The translations under genes were made by a program, and so were the position numbers. From positions 124,001-188,000 of the forward strand of contig CAJZHL010000013.1 of assembly GCA_916048055.1 (NCBI GenBank): a DNA stretch of 64,000 nt, in the 5' to 3' direction. Shown piece after piece: positions 47,173 to 57,981 of the stretch. The notes beneath the pieces are model-generated. The model had not been told where the DNA came from. It searched no databases and worked only from the letters and a program-made list of their open reading frames with translations. The stretch is from Pedinophyceae sp. YPF-701 (taxonomy: Eukaryota > Chlorophyta > Pedinophyceae). Each line of letters opens with the position of its first letter. Within the stretch, counting starts at the first letter, position 1.

Positions 47173-47177
47173 TTACA
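47173..47177 (-). terminator. TGTAA polyadenylation signal of eIF4B
   Basis: TGTAA on the minus strand, 19 bases past the stop of the eIF4B gene. Confidence 0.5.
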
Positions 47178-47195
47178 AGCGCGCGGCGCACACCG

Positions 47196-50050
47196 TCAGC
47201 TGTCGTCCATGGACAGCGCTGCGAATTTGTTGGCCGTCTCCACCGTGTCCTGCACCTTCGCCGCGGGCGCCGTGCGCGCCGCCGGGCCCTGCTGGCGCGC
47301 CACCGCGGGCACGTCGGGTCCCGTGGGCCGCTTGTCGCCCCTGCCGCGACCCTTCGCGTCGCCTCTGCCCTGGCCGCCCTTCTGCTCCCGCGACCCTCTT
47401 GCGGAGCGGCCTCGCGGACGCGCCGAACGCCCGGGTGTCTCGGCTGCGGTGCGCTTCTCGTCCTCACTGCGCGGGACCTCGCGCTGCGGGCCTGCCACCG
47501 GAATGGTCACGACCGCACACGGCTCGCCTGCAGGACGGCGCAGAGGCACGGCCGATTCGCACGGCGCTGCGGGCGCGAGTTGTCCACAGCCGCTGGTGGT
47601 GGCGGGGTGGCAGGTTGGGAATGCAGCGGGCTTGCCTGACGCTTGCTGACCTTCGGTCTGATCCTGTGTGCGCGGGGGCTGTCCTCCCCGCCCGCTGGGC
47701 TTGCGGGGACGCGCTTGCTGGGACGGGCGTGGCGGCCGGCCCTCGCCCTCGGAAGGGCGAGCCGCTGTCTTGCCGTCGTCCTGTCCGCGCCTCTCGCCCC
47801 TGCGCCCTCCGCGGCTCTTGCGGTCCAGGGACTCGCTGCCCCGGCGCGACCCGGCACCGTCCCCGCTGCTGCCGCGCTGGACCCTGCGAGGTGCACACGA
47901 GAACACATCAGCGTGACGGCCGGTCCAGAAACGGCGACATGGTGCAGTAGGGGCAGCCACGAGAACTGGCCTGCCGCGCGCACCTGCCCTCTCTGCTGTT
48001 GCGCCGGCCCGCGCCTCGACCTGGGCGGTCCGGCGCGGACGCATCGGCGGACCCAGCAGAGTCCCTCGTGGCCCTCGGCGACACGGCCACCACAGTCGGC
48101 TGCGGTTTGCCGTCCTGAGGTTTGCCGTCCTGACCGACGACGGGCGCGGCTCGCAGCACGGAGTACTCCTGCACGTTGCGAGCGGAACGTGGATGGCAGG
48201 TTTGTACGCGGGGAAGGCACTGCTGCCCCGCGGTCCCACGCCACGTGCTGTGCGCGCTCCATGTGTCTCCGCACCTGCGCCTCGGAGTTCTGGTCTCCTG
48301 CGTCCACCGGAGCAGACGGCGGGGGCGGCCGCTGCACCAGGCGAATCTCGTCGGCAGGTGCCTGCCGCTCCTGTTCGACCTCCACCGGCACCGGCGGCGG
48401 CTTCTGCAACGCCCTGCGGCCCAGGCCGGGGGGGGATCCCGACCGCCGCGGGGGGGGCGGCACCGGCGGCGGTGGCGGCGGCGGCGGCGGCGGCGGCGGG
48501 GCTGGCGACGTCGCCGGCGGTCCGTCGAGCGAAGCCCTGGCGCTGGCCCTGTCCTCGATCTCAAGCAGCTTCGCAGTCGTGTCCACGGGGCGGGCCTCCC
48601 CGAAAATCGAAGACCGCGACGCCTCGCCTGCAGATACGGGGGGCACGGGTGCTGGTCTCTGCAACGCACTGGCGATCGCGCCCTCGGGCAGCAGCAGGGC
48701 GCGCCGTGGGGGTGCGCACCCTCGTCCTTCTTCTTCTCCACGGAGGCCGCCGTCGAACCTCTCGGCAACAGGTTCAACTTCGGCCGCGTCCTCTGACCGC
48801 CGTCCATGCCGTCGCTGAGCGCGTGGCCGTCGTCCAGTCCGCCGCTCCGGGTAGGCATCGGCTGATCGTAAGGGCGCTGGACTGGGGGGGGCGGGCCCCG
48901 CGGCCCTCCGCCATCGGCCCGGCCGAAGCGTCTGCACCGCGCGCGCGGAGACGGAAGTCAGAACAATCGCACGAGCGCGGCGACGCGGAAGTGCGAGTGC
49001 CGCCGTCCGGCGGGCGGCGTCTTACCCGCCATAGTCGTCGTCGCGCCCCCCCCAGCCGCGCAAGTCCCGCCCACTGCGCGTGTCCTGGATCCTCCCGCGC
49101 TCCCGCGGCCGGTGCTCGCTGTGGCTAAAGTCGTCCCCGTAGTTGCGCCTGCCTCCGAAGCTGCGCGCAAGACGAGGCGCCAACAACACGGCGTGAGGGG
49201 ACGAAGGACTGCAGGCGTGCAGGTGCATGGCTTGGCGGCGAGCCGGCGCTGGGTCACTAGGATCCGTCGCCGCCGGTGCAATAGGGTAGCTGAGCGCCGG
49301 GTGTGAGCGCAAACGGCGGGTTTGAGCGTTCCACACGTCACGACGTGCTCAAACAGCCCGAGATGCCAGCCCCAGTTGACAAGCAACTCACCTTCCATGG
49401 TCTCCGTACGCGTCGCGTCCACGGTACGGTCCGCCCCCGTAGTCCCGTGGGGGGCCGCGGTCCGGGAACCTGCCGCCCCTGCACGTGTTGTTGCAACACA
49501 GCGACGGCGTGAGCGAGCCGAAACCGCGGCGTTCGCGTGTGCGGCATACGTGAAGGTTCCGCCACTGCACGAGGCACCGCATCGCCCGCTTACCTGCCTC
49601 TGTCCCCGTAGTCGGGCGCGTCGCGACCGTAGAACTGGCCGCCATCTCTGGATCCGCGGTCACGTCCCGAACCGGGCCCGTACCCCGAGTTGGACCATTG
49701 GTCGCCCGAAAAGTTCCTGTCTCTTCCCGAGTCGCGCCAGGGCGAAGACTGAAGTGGCGGGCCGTGCTCGGCCGGCTGGGCCTGCGTTGAGAAGGTGGTT
49801 GATCACCGCCGTCGCATGCGGCTGCAGCGGCGCGACGAGGTAACTCAGCTGCGGGCCGGTCCGATGGCCGCGCCAATGGGCCAAAGAGGCGATCCAGCGG
49901 ATCGCTGCGGCGCGGCCGGACCGACAAATGAGCGCGCGAGCACACCTCCGGCACAACAGGCGCAGCCTGCGCGGCTGGCTGGTCGCCCTGCTCTTCTTCA
50001 ACGAGCTCCGCCCACGCCCCCGACATGGAGGGTCCGCCCCAGTCCGTCAT
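47196..50050 (-). CDS. EIF4B: Eukaryotic translation initiation factor 4B-like protein
   Basis: Eight exons (50050-49946, 49781-49594, 49478-49392, 49160-49026, 48931-48720, 48627-48275, 48168-47984, 47883-47196) sum to 650 residues in perfect phase. It starts MTDWGGPSMSGAWAELVEEE, then Gly/Arg/Asp-rich RNA-binding repeats (DYGGGPYRGRDAYGDHGR, SFGGRRNYGDDF). Two eIF4B signatures follow in order: RPKLNLLPRGSTAASVEKKK, and after an intron SRSSIFGEARPVDTTAKLLE. After these come a proline run, an Arg/Gly/Lys-rich basic region and the conserved end TANKFAALSMDDS. eIF4B stimulates the eIF4A helicase during scanning in the cytosol. A canonical RRM as in animal eIF4B was not seen, which fits plant-type eIF4B. 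Function is inferred from motifs and their order. Confidence 0.87.
48459..48500. repeat. GGC/GGT trinucleotide run encoding polyproline in eIF4B
   Basis: A near-perfect triplet repeat in exon 6, read on the minus strand as about 12 consecutive prolines followed by VPPPP. Likely to vary in length. Confidence 0.8.
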
Positions 50051-50723
50051 GGCGCGGTCTGAGGACGAGCGCTGCGAGGTGTGGGAGAGGAGGCAACAGC
50101 AGCCGGACCTCCTTGTTTCCGCGCCTCCGCGCGTTCCGCCCCGGGTGGATTCCTGCGACGGCGCGCACAGCTTCGGAGGAGGATCATATTGCCACGCATG
50201 TGCAGATGCAAGCTTGTTTGCGCCTTTTGCGCTGCAAAACAGCGCAGCCGAACTTGTGAAAAGTGGCCTCGCGAACGGCTTTCGCGCGGGCATCCGTGCC
50301 CCTGCTCTTCACTCAATACCAGCGTGACAGGCCACGTACGACGCGAGGCGTCATGCAAGAAACGCACCGTGCAGCGTGAGGATGGGTGAAATTCGTTCCA
50401 GGAACTCAAGGGTGGTCTATGCGCACCGAACCCTGATTGCGTCAAGCGTTCACCGCGCTCGAAGAAACACGTCCGCAACCTTTGTTGCTTTGCCCTGCCT
50501 CGATCTGGCCCGACCGCACTGAGGCCCCGCCGCCGCGGGTGGAAAGGAAACGTCAGTCTGTCTCTCTCGCCGCGGCGCAGGCGCCGTTCGCGCAGCTGCA
50601 TAGCACCGCCACACGCCACAATCATCGCAAGGATCCCTGTCTGGTGGCCACGACTGCGAAAGTCTGCCGGACACGGTGGCTGGAGGCAGAGCAGCCCTTC
50701 TAAGTCACACGGGCAGTTGTTCC
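50051..50723. other. Intergenic region, eIF4B promoter side
   Basis: About 670 bases with no supported coding, RNA or repeat feature. Confidence 0.35.
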
Positions 50724-51311
50724 CTATTTCTGTGCCTCGACTATCTGCTCCTGTAGCTTCCTTGCTTCGCTCACTGTCGTCGTTTCGGGCACAATGTCCT
50801 GGAGAAAGGCTTGCAAATGGCTGTCGCCGGACACGGTCCTTGCTACGTCCCTGCACAGAGGCGGAGCGCAGGCCCCGTTGGGCTCGTATTTCGCGCGGTA
50901 GACCATCTGCATGAGCTCTGACGTGTGTACGTACGTGTAGGTCAGCGTTGAGCGATTGTCAGCCGCTGTCTTGTCCCTTGCACCGCTGGCGAGTTGTGCA
51001 AGGAAAAGCTCGATCGCCTTGCTCACAACAAACACTGCCTCCGGCCCGATCGCCTGCGCCAAACACCAGCACGTCGTATGAATGAGCTGGTCTGGGCGCG
51101 TTGCGCTGGATGCGATGCGGAGGCAGGGTGCTCGCCTTCACGGGAGTGTCGTCTTTGATGATCTTCTTGATCCGCGCCTGCGGGAAGGAAGCTAGCTCCG
51201 AACCTGCGTGGAGTCCACGGAAGTCCCGCGACCAGGTCGTGTGATGGGCCAGGCGTGTGCCGGGACGCGCGCGGCAGCGTTGGCAGGGCACACCACACCT
51301 CTTCTGCTCAT
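50724..51311 (-). CDS. Histone-fold protein of the CHRAC15 / Pol epsilon (Dpb3-POLE4) / NF-YC type
   Basis: Four exons (51311-51299, 51203-51136, 51053-50935, 50850-50724) sum to 108 residues. The histone fold reads FPQARIKKIIKDDTPVK joined to AIGPEAVFVVSKAIELFLAQ, then LTYT joined to DVARTVSGDSHLQAFLQDIV. Spacing from ARIKKI to EAVFVVSKA equals that of human CHRAC1, but only if intron 2 (51135-51054) starts with GC (GTGAAG|GCGAGC); the nearby GT donor would delete two residues. The tiny first exon (MSRRG) is inferred from splice sites and phase. Such proteins pair with an NF-YB-like partner in CHRAC, DNA polymerase epsilon or CCAAT-binding complexes. The short tail and lack of an NF-YA-contact region favour CHRAC/Pol epsilon over NF-YC, but this is not certain. 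Confidence 0.83.
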
Positions 51312-52437
51312 CTCGACCCTTCGCGAACCCCGGAGTTCATTCGGGCCAGCCTCACTACCGAGATGTGCACACGCGAGGCGACTACAGCGTGCGCGCGTGC
51401 TCCGAAGCCATCGACGCGCAGGAGCGTTTCGAACTTCGGAAGGGGGGCATGTAGCGAACCAACCCCCCTGCGGGACTAGACTAGACTGCGCGCTTCACAG
51501 CTTCTTGCGACGCGCAAGGTACCTGCCAAGGCAGTTGCGTCAGACCACCACACTTGAATGTGTCTAGCAGACAAGCCCGTCGAGAGCCGCGTTTGACCGA
51601 GCTGCCATCGGCACTTACTGCACCAGTCGAGGTCCTGACGCCCTGGGAATCCCCTCGGAGTTCGTGCACAGTGCATTTCTGTGTGGTCTATCTGGATATC
51701 TCAACAGTGTCGTGTCGCAAATGAACAGAATCGTCTGAAAAGGGAGTGCTGCGCGTAGTGAATCATCTCAACTGCCAACGATCCAGCTCGTTCGCGCGGC
51801 CGAGTAGCGCCACATGGAGCAGACGATCCGGTGTTCCGCTCATCTCCCGAGGAGCAGCTTCTACCTGTTCGTAGCAAGGTGCGATTGCGTGCGCTTCGCT
51901 GGAGCTTTGACGAGAAGGGACACTTCGCGATGAGGAACGCGGCGTGCGTGCCAACATCAACCGCGTTGGCGCACGGTGTCCACTGCAGGAGCGGCCTCTT
52001 CAGCTCCGGTTCGGCACTCCGAGCTGTGCACCGGAAACTAGAGCGTCTGCAAGGGTGAGAACGTGCAGAGCACAAGCCCAGCTCAGGCGTCCCGCTTCGG
52101 ACATGCCCAGATGCGCTTTCCCCCGGCCTGTGCTGGTCGGAGGTGCGTGATCGGAGCAATCCGGTGGATGCCATTGAAGTTGCAGGGACCCCGGTGAGAG
52201 CGAACCTGGCGAAGACGACGATCATGCAGACGCCAAGGCTTTCACCTTCCCCGGTGCGTTGGTGTGCGTCCGGCACAGCGTGTTGGAGGTCGCCGGATCG
52301 CTGTACAAGTGCTGTCCTTGCGTCGTGACATCGAGGTGCGTCCCCGAAGAGACATGCCGCCACCACGGGTGTGGTGGTGCCGGGTGACTTCAAAATGCAC
52401 TTGAGCTCCGCCAGCTCCTGTACGAGTGGGACCGCGA
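51312..52437. other. Intergenic region; possible unplaced 5' exon of DUF3700-like gene
   Basis: About 1.1 kb. The DUF3700-like gene lacks its usual N-terminal ~60 residues, so an upstream exon may lie here, but I found none that joins convincingly. GC content and gene density begin to fall from here rightward. Confidence 0.35.
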
Positions 52438-53493
52438 ATGAGCGCGGGTCAGGCGCCGGATTTGCGACCGCCTAGGACGTCGTTTGGATCTCGCCGCAGG
52501 GATGATGCGGGCGTGATTGTTTTCTACGGCTCTCTGTCGAATAGAGAGGAGCTAACGAAGCGCCCGGTGTCGCATCACGACGAGCACACCATGTTTGGGC
52601 GCTTCGCGGTTTGCGACGTCCGCGACTCAGCAGAAGCGATCCTTCAGCTCTACATGAGGCATCGTGACAATCCAGAGACAATATTGAACGACATCCAGGT
52701 GTGGTTGCGCCGCTCGCCGCTCCTGACATGCCACTGCAGTCATGCAAGTTCACGACCGCGTCCACACGACGATTCGGCGATCGGCAGGACCCAAGGGTGC
52801 ACAAGCGCTTGCTGCCGTATTGTGACCATTTGCAGGGCACGTTCTCTTTTGTCATCTACGATGCGGGCAAACGACACGCGTTCGCGGCTAGGGACGCAAG
52901 CGGTGCGCAAGTGCTGTACGTCACGCACCACGATGATGGCGCAGTTGCCTTTTGCAGCACACGTGCAAATATACCCGAAGGAGAAAGCGCGGAGCGATGG
53001 GAAGTGAGTCTGCAACCCCTGCCATGTGCCGAAACATGGCACTTCTGAACCGGCAATGCGAGATCGGCCACAAGCGCAAAATCAAAACAAAAAATGCTTT
53101 CAGAGTGCCGTCGCGCGGAAGGGCGTGAAAACTGGCGAGTCGATAATCATGTTCCAGCATTCCGGGGAACCTGCTGGCGATCTGTCGCTCAAATACGCCT
53201 TGTACGCCGCGTTGCAGGAAATACCTGCAGGCCATTTCGTTGCCGGCAAGCATGCACGTGTAGAACAATTCGCGCTCTCGTTGCGAGAAGTCTACGAAAG
53301 GGAAGCAATTTCTTCGAAAGAGCCATCCGAGCTTGCCAACTGGGGAGGTAGGCGCGACCTCGCTCTTAGTGCAGGCATGCCGAAGACGTGAAGTGAACGC
53401 ATGCTCAACGGCCTGGCTCTTACGCTCGTGCGGCGCAGGTCATGGACATGCGACGAACACCTCAACGAGGAAAAGCAAGAGTCTGAGGCGATG
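52438..53493 (+). CDS. DUF3700 / TSJT1-like protein (class II glutamine amidotransferase fold), copy 1
   Basis: Exons 52438-52698, 52836-53003 and from 53218 join in phase. The reading GVIVFYGSLSNREELTKR, then LQLYMRHRDNPETILNDIQ joined to GTFSFVIYDAGKRHAFAARD, then SGAQVLYVTHHDDGAVAFCS and EIPAGHFVAGKH matches the plant stem-specific/aluminium-induced TSJT1 family, which shares the asparagine-synthetase-type glutaminase fold. Plant members are stress- and sugar-responsive; their activity is unknown. The N-terminal strand that would hold a catalytic Cys is not in these exons, so either an upstream exon is missing or the protein is inactive. The last exon may end at a TGA near 53493 after a GTAGGC donor; this end is uncertain. 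Parts of this gene are duplicated at 59.6-60.7 kb. Confidence 0.65.
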
Positions 53494-54620
53494 AGACCGC
53501 TTTCCCTCGAAGTGAGGTTTGCACGAGATCTGCTGCGCCAGTATCCGTCACAAACTCCCCCTCCCCACCCCTCCCGCGCCAACGCGCCCAGAGGCCCGGC
53601 CGCGGAGCACGAGGCAGTGGTTGAAGCAACGCAGGCCGACGCCAGGGCAGCAAACGGAGCCCTCACAGGACATCGCAACGACAACAACGACCGTCCCGCT
53701 CGCTGAGCTCTCAACCGACCGCCAGGGCGCCGGTTCGGGCGTCATGCATCGCAGACGACATCTCATCGTGTCGGCGGTTACGCGGGCATGCCCGCCCAAC
53801 CGCAACAGGCACCCACGTTTGCCACGTTTGCAACAGGCAAACGTGGGTGCCTGTTACCGTGTCAGATCTCCCGGTTGCATGCACCCCTGACCCGTGCACC
53901 GATGCTACGGCGTGCAGCATGGGGCAAACTAGGACGCGCCATGCGCGGCGGTGCTACCTCCCGCCATGAAAGGTACCAGCGTACCTGCTCGACCTCTCCA
54001 TACCGCACGCGCAACGTCGGGCGCTGTCGAGGCTGCGCCTGGGCGTGACAAGATTCAGGACATCGACCATGGCGCGGATACACGAGGGCGCGGCAACTGC
54101 CCCCCTCGGCGACCCGTCGCATGCATGCCGCTTCTGTGCCGTTGCAGCAACTGCTCTGTTATGGTTGTAGTAGCGAGACACCGCGCCCTGCCCTCCGAAG
54201 AACCTCCTGCATCTGTTGTTGGAGTGCCGCGTACCGGCGATCGCGGCCCTCCGGAACGCGTCAGGCATGCCAACGATGTCTGCCGGGACGTCGCTTCTTC
54301 CGCAACTTCCGCACCCCCCTGTGCCGCCTTCCGTGACGGCCACCCACGCACAACGTCGCTATCGCGCGCTGCTATAGCGTCGCAATCCACCTCGCTCCCC
54401 TCCGGACCGTGGCGGTGCGGACGGGGGGCCTTTCTAGCCCCTGGCATTGGTTATTGTGACCTCCGGTTTTGACACGTTTGTCAGACTGAAAGTTCATTAC
54501 AAAGCGCCTCATCCGTGTTCGGCCGCATTTGTCGAACAATCAATCTTGGTCACGGGTCTCTACAGCCGACGACAGTCAAACATTGTGACTTACTCACTCC
54601 GCCAACCCGTGCTCGTACAA
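53494..54620. other. Noncoding accessory stretch
   Basis: About 1.1 kb downstream of DUF3700-like copy 1. It contains the perfect hairpin at 53804-53855 and a GTGACCTCCG motif at 54456. No gene recognised on either strand. Confidence 0.4.
53804..53855. repeat. Perfect inverted repeat, 20-base arms, 12-base loop
   Basis: Left arm 53804-53823 (AACAGGCACCCACGTTTGCC) is the exact reverse complement of 53836-53855. The loop (53824-53835) itself repeats part of the arm (ACGTTTGC). It would fold into a very stable stem. It may be a terminator, a processed small-RNA precursor or the footprint of a mobile element. Confidence 0.85.
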
Positions 54621-54710
54621 GCTGTGTGAGTCTCGCCTGCCGTACCATTTCGGTCGCTCCGGCATCCTCGCGGTGAGGGTGCTCGTAGGTCAGCGAAGAA
54701 CTACTAAGCT
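54621..54710 (+). repeat. Direct repeat copy A (~90 bases)
   Basis: Nearly identical to 55210-55296 in the same orientation: three substitutions and one three-base indel over about 88 bases. Both begin GCTGTGTGAGTCTCGCCTGC. They bracket about 500 bases of otherwise unassigned sequence. Confidence 0.85.
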
Positions 54711-55209
54711 GTGCTGTCCTGCTTGGTCAAGCGTCGTGCCGAACGTTTCCCACCGTAGCGACCACGCGCATGACCGGTGCCCAACTGGCCTGACCGCGAT
54801 ACCGGCACGCCAGGAATGCGGGCGACGGCCTCGCATGGGGTAGGCGGGATATGGACCCGTACCGAAAGTGCTACGCACCCCCATGCGCCAGCAATGGTCC
54901 GCGCTTGTTCTCTCCGAGGCGTAGTCCACCCAGCCCGACAATCCCCCGAAGTTCGTGAAGGCCTGCTGCACCCGTGCCCCTACGGCGGTGCGGTGGCAGC
55001 GTGGATACACAACCCCGGGGGGACTGGCACACTGACTCATGTCGGTTGGACTCTGGACGTGCTGCTGGACCGAGGCGCAAAGGACCGTCGTCACCTGGGG
55101 TCGTTCAGAGACTCACGCAGCACGCTGTGCGCTTCCTGCACGATCCCCGCATTGTCTCACCGTCGTGCAGGTGTGTGTACATGCATGACTGACATTGTCC
55201 ACCCTGTCT

Positions 55210-55296
55210 GCTGTGTGAGTCTCGCCTGCCGTACCATTTCGGTCGCTCAGGCATCCTCGCGCTGAGGGTGCTTGTAGGTCAGCGAAGTACTAAGCC
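55210..55296 (+). repeat. Direct repeat copy B (~87 bases)
   Basis: Partner of the repeat at 54621-54710. A short unit within it (GTAGGTCAGCG followed by GAGTAC or AAGTAC) recurs just downstream at 55311, and a diverged version lies near 61155-61190. Confidence 0.85.
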
Positions 55297-55354
55297 TAGT
55301 GATACATATTGTAGGTCAGCGGAGTACAAATACATATTGCCGAACCTTGTGAGC

Positions 55355-57981
55355 TTACATGAGAAGGAGGACGCATGCGACCAGAGCAGCAAGCTGCTTA
55401 GAGAGCGTCGCGAATGTAGCCCTAGAAAGCGCAGCGCTGCCCGGCGCATTCTCGACACTCGTCACTGTGGCTGAGGCCGACGCGGACACAGGCACCTGCG
55501 TCAGGGTGCCGAGGTCATCCAGCGCCTGCGTCAGAGCAGCACCGCCGCCCGTGCCCAGCCGATTGATGTTCGCCTGAATACCGGTGGCCGTGGCTGGGTC
55601 CGATACGACCAAGGCACCTGTTGTAGTGTACGTAAACGGCTGCTGCAGGCCGCGGGTGAGCTTGCCACCGTCCTTCAACAGTGTGCGGCGACCAGAGCAG
55701 GCGCCCAAAGTGGTGAGTGTGAGCAGCTGGTCCTCGATGTACCTCTGTACGATCTCACTGCTGCCAAGGTTGAAGAGCACCCGGCCGAGGGCAAGGTTGA
55801 GCTCGTCGCGCTCCGCGCATGTCAGCTGAGCGGCAAAAGTAGCCGAAGTGGACGCCGACACACGGGAAGTGCTGGCAGCCCGCTCTGTCGCAGTGGGTGC
55901 GCTCGTGGGGCTTGGCGCAGATGTAGCAGCTGGTCCGGCATCCACGGGACGCGGCGCAGGGGTCGCAGGCGCACCGGTCGCAAGAGCCGCAGTGGGCTCG
56001 CGCGCGGCGCCTGCGACCGTAGGCGTGGGAGCTGTGTCAGGTGGTGGCGTTGGCAGCGTAATAAGCTGCTCGCCAGTGACGAGCGTCGCGGATGCCTCTG
56101 ACGACGAATACGTAAAAACCATGCCAGATAACGTCGTGCGCGCTTCGTCCTCTTCACTGACACCTGGGATGCCTCGAAGTCTGTTGTAGCCGGGTGCGCC
56201 GACCACCAAGGTGTCTCCCGACATTGCAACGGCGAAGCCGAAGCGATCACCAGACCTCGGGTTTGACGGAGTGATCTTGGTGTGCTGGGTCCACGAGCCG
56301 TCGCTTTGGCGCAAGAACACGAACGCAGCGCCAGACGATCTGCCCATGAACAGCGGATTGATCCGAGCGTTGTCCTGATCGCCATAATCACCGATCACCG
56401 CTGCGTCGCCAAACACCGACATTGCTGAGCCGAATTCGGAGAAGCGCTCTCTATCGGGCCTGCTGAGTTCTGCCTGCTTGGACCAAGTGCCGTCCTTGCT
56501 GCGCTCGTACACGTACACCACCGTGTATGGATCTGTTGCGAGTCGCTCGTTCCTGTAGCGACCTGTCCTGGCCAGCAGTGTGTTGCCAGACAGGGCAACA
56601 CTTCCAAAACCACGAAATCCATCCTCGTGAGTGATCGTGGGCTGCTGGTTCCAAACGCCGTCGCTGCCACGCACGTACACGAACAGCTCCGAGACACCCG
56701 CTCGTCGAACGCCGATCACTAGCGTATCGCCGGACAGCGCAAGTACGTGACCGAAGTCCGTGGTGAGGAGTTCAAAGCCGAACCGGTCAGCATCGACGAG
56801 TTTCGCCTGCTGGGTCCAGGTGCCGTCGCCGCCGCGCACGAACACGTATACCAGTCCGCCACCGTTCTCCGTCGTACCGACGCGTTCTTCAGGCACCCCG
56901 ACCGCCACGGTGTCGCCCGACACAGCAACCACAGAGCCGAACTTGTTGCCGCTGATGGGTTCAGGTTCCGCAAGCTTGGCCTGCAGCTTCCAGGTGCCGT
57001 CGCTGTCCCGCGAATGCACTGCTACTGATCCACTGGCAGAGTCATCAAAAGGCCTCCCGAGCACCAGTGTGTTGCCCGACAATCCAAGTGGCCCATTAGG
57101 ATGCGGGATCTTCGCCTGCAGCGTCCAGGTTCCGCTACTACGCACAAAGACGTACACATGCAGTGGTCTGAGACATCCGACTGCCAAGGTGTCACCCGAC
57201 ATCACTACATCATGTCCGAAATCGGCGCTGGAAAGGACGTCAGTCGCAAAAATGGTCGACTCCGTGCTGAAGTCTGTAGCAGTTTGCTGAGTTGCAGCTC
57301 TTTCGGGTCCAGCGGTGTTCGTGTTCGCGGGCGAGTCGGAGTCAGGTCCTGTTGATTCAACAGCCGTGGTTGCGATGCACGACTGCCCGACCTCGCAGAC
57401 GTAGTCACCAGGGCCAGCGCCGTGTGCCGGCCCATCATAATAGTAGAGTGTTTTCGACTCGCTGTCGCCCGAAAGGTTGTGCCCAGTGGCGCATCGGGTG
57501 CACCTCGCGTACTCGCCTGTGGGCCACACAACGCACGCTTCGCAGTCCGGGTGTACCTGGGAGCAGTCCTGGCGACTTGCGCTGTAGTATATGTGCTTGG
57601 AACACAGCTGATCTTCTGCGGCGCACTTCGTTTCAGGGGACTTCAGTTCAGGGGAGATCTCTAGAGTGGAGTACCGAGCGCAACGTGTAAAGCGGTGCAC
57701 GACCGATGACTTCAAAAGCTACGCGATGCAAATGCACAGTTCTGGTAAAAAATCGGGCTAGGGTGCGCACCGACTGCAGCCGCGAAGCGTTCAGGGGTCC
57801 AAGGACGCGACGAGAAAGACTCCTCGGTGATTGTCGTTGTCTGCAGCAAGGTCCTGGAACCCGGCACGGTCTCACCGCCCAGCACCGGATACACGAGCAG
57901 CAGGATCGCGGCAGCGACGGCGAGAACAAATGCCGCGCTGCAGCGCTTCTGCTGCGCAACGTGATGGCGCGCCTCGGTCAT
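55355..57981 (-). CDS. FG-GAP repeat cell-surface protein with signal peptide and hydrophobic tail
   Basis: Two exons (57981-57771, 57660-55355) give 838 residues. A signal peptide is evident (CSAAFVLAVAAAILLLVYPV). Next is a Cys-rich module (about residues 75-170: CAAEDQLCSKHIYYSASRQD, CEACVVWPTGEYARCTRCAT). Seven FG-GAP-like units follow, each [F/L]G..(V/A)xxSGDTLxVG... ending xxDGTW, for example FGHDVVMSGDTLAVG, FGSVVAVSGDTVAVGVPEE, FGHVLALSGDTLVIGV and FGFAVAMSGDTLVVGAPGYN, consistent with a seven-bladed beta-propeller. A Pro/Thr/Ala-rich stalk follows, then a final domain and a C-terminal hydrophobic run (LAALVACVLLLM) that could be a GPI-anchor or membrane signal. Likely a secreted or wall/surface adhesin; ligand unknown. 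The large second exon and AT-richer codons differ from neighbouring genes. Confidence 0.85.

Noticed and set aside
53004-53217. Coding frame through GESIIMFQHSGEPAGDLS before the last DUF3700-like exon
   Set aside because: A GTGAGT donor at 53004 and a TTGCAG acceptor at 53217 give a better family match (AERWE joined to EIPAGHF), so this stretch is called intron.
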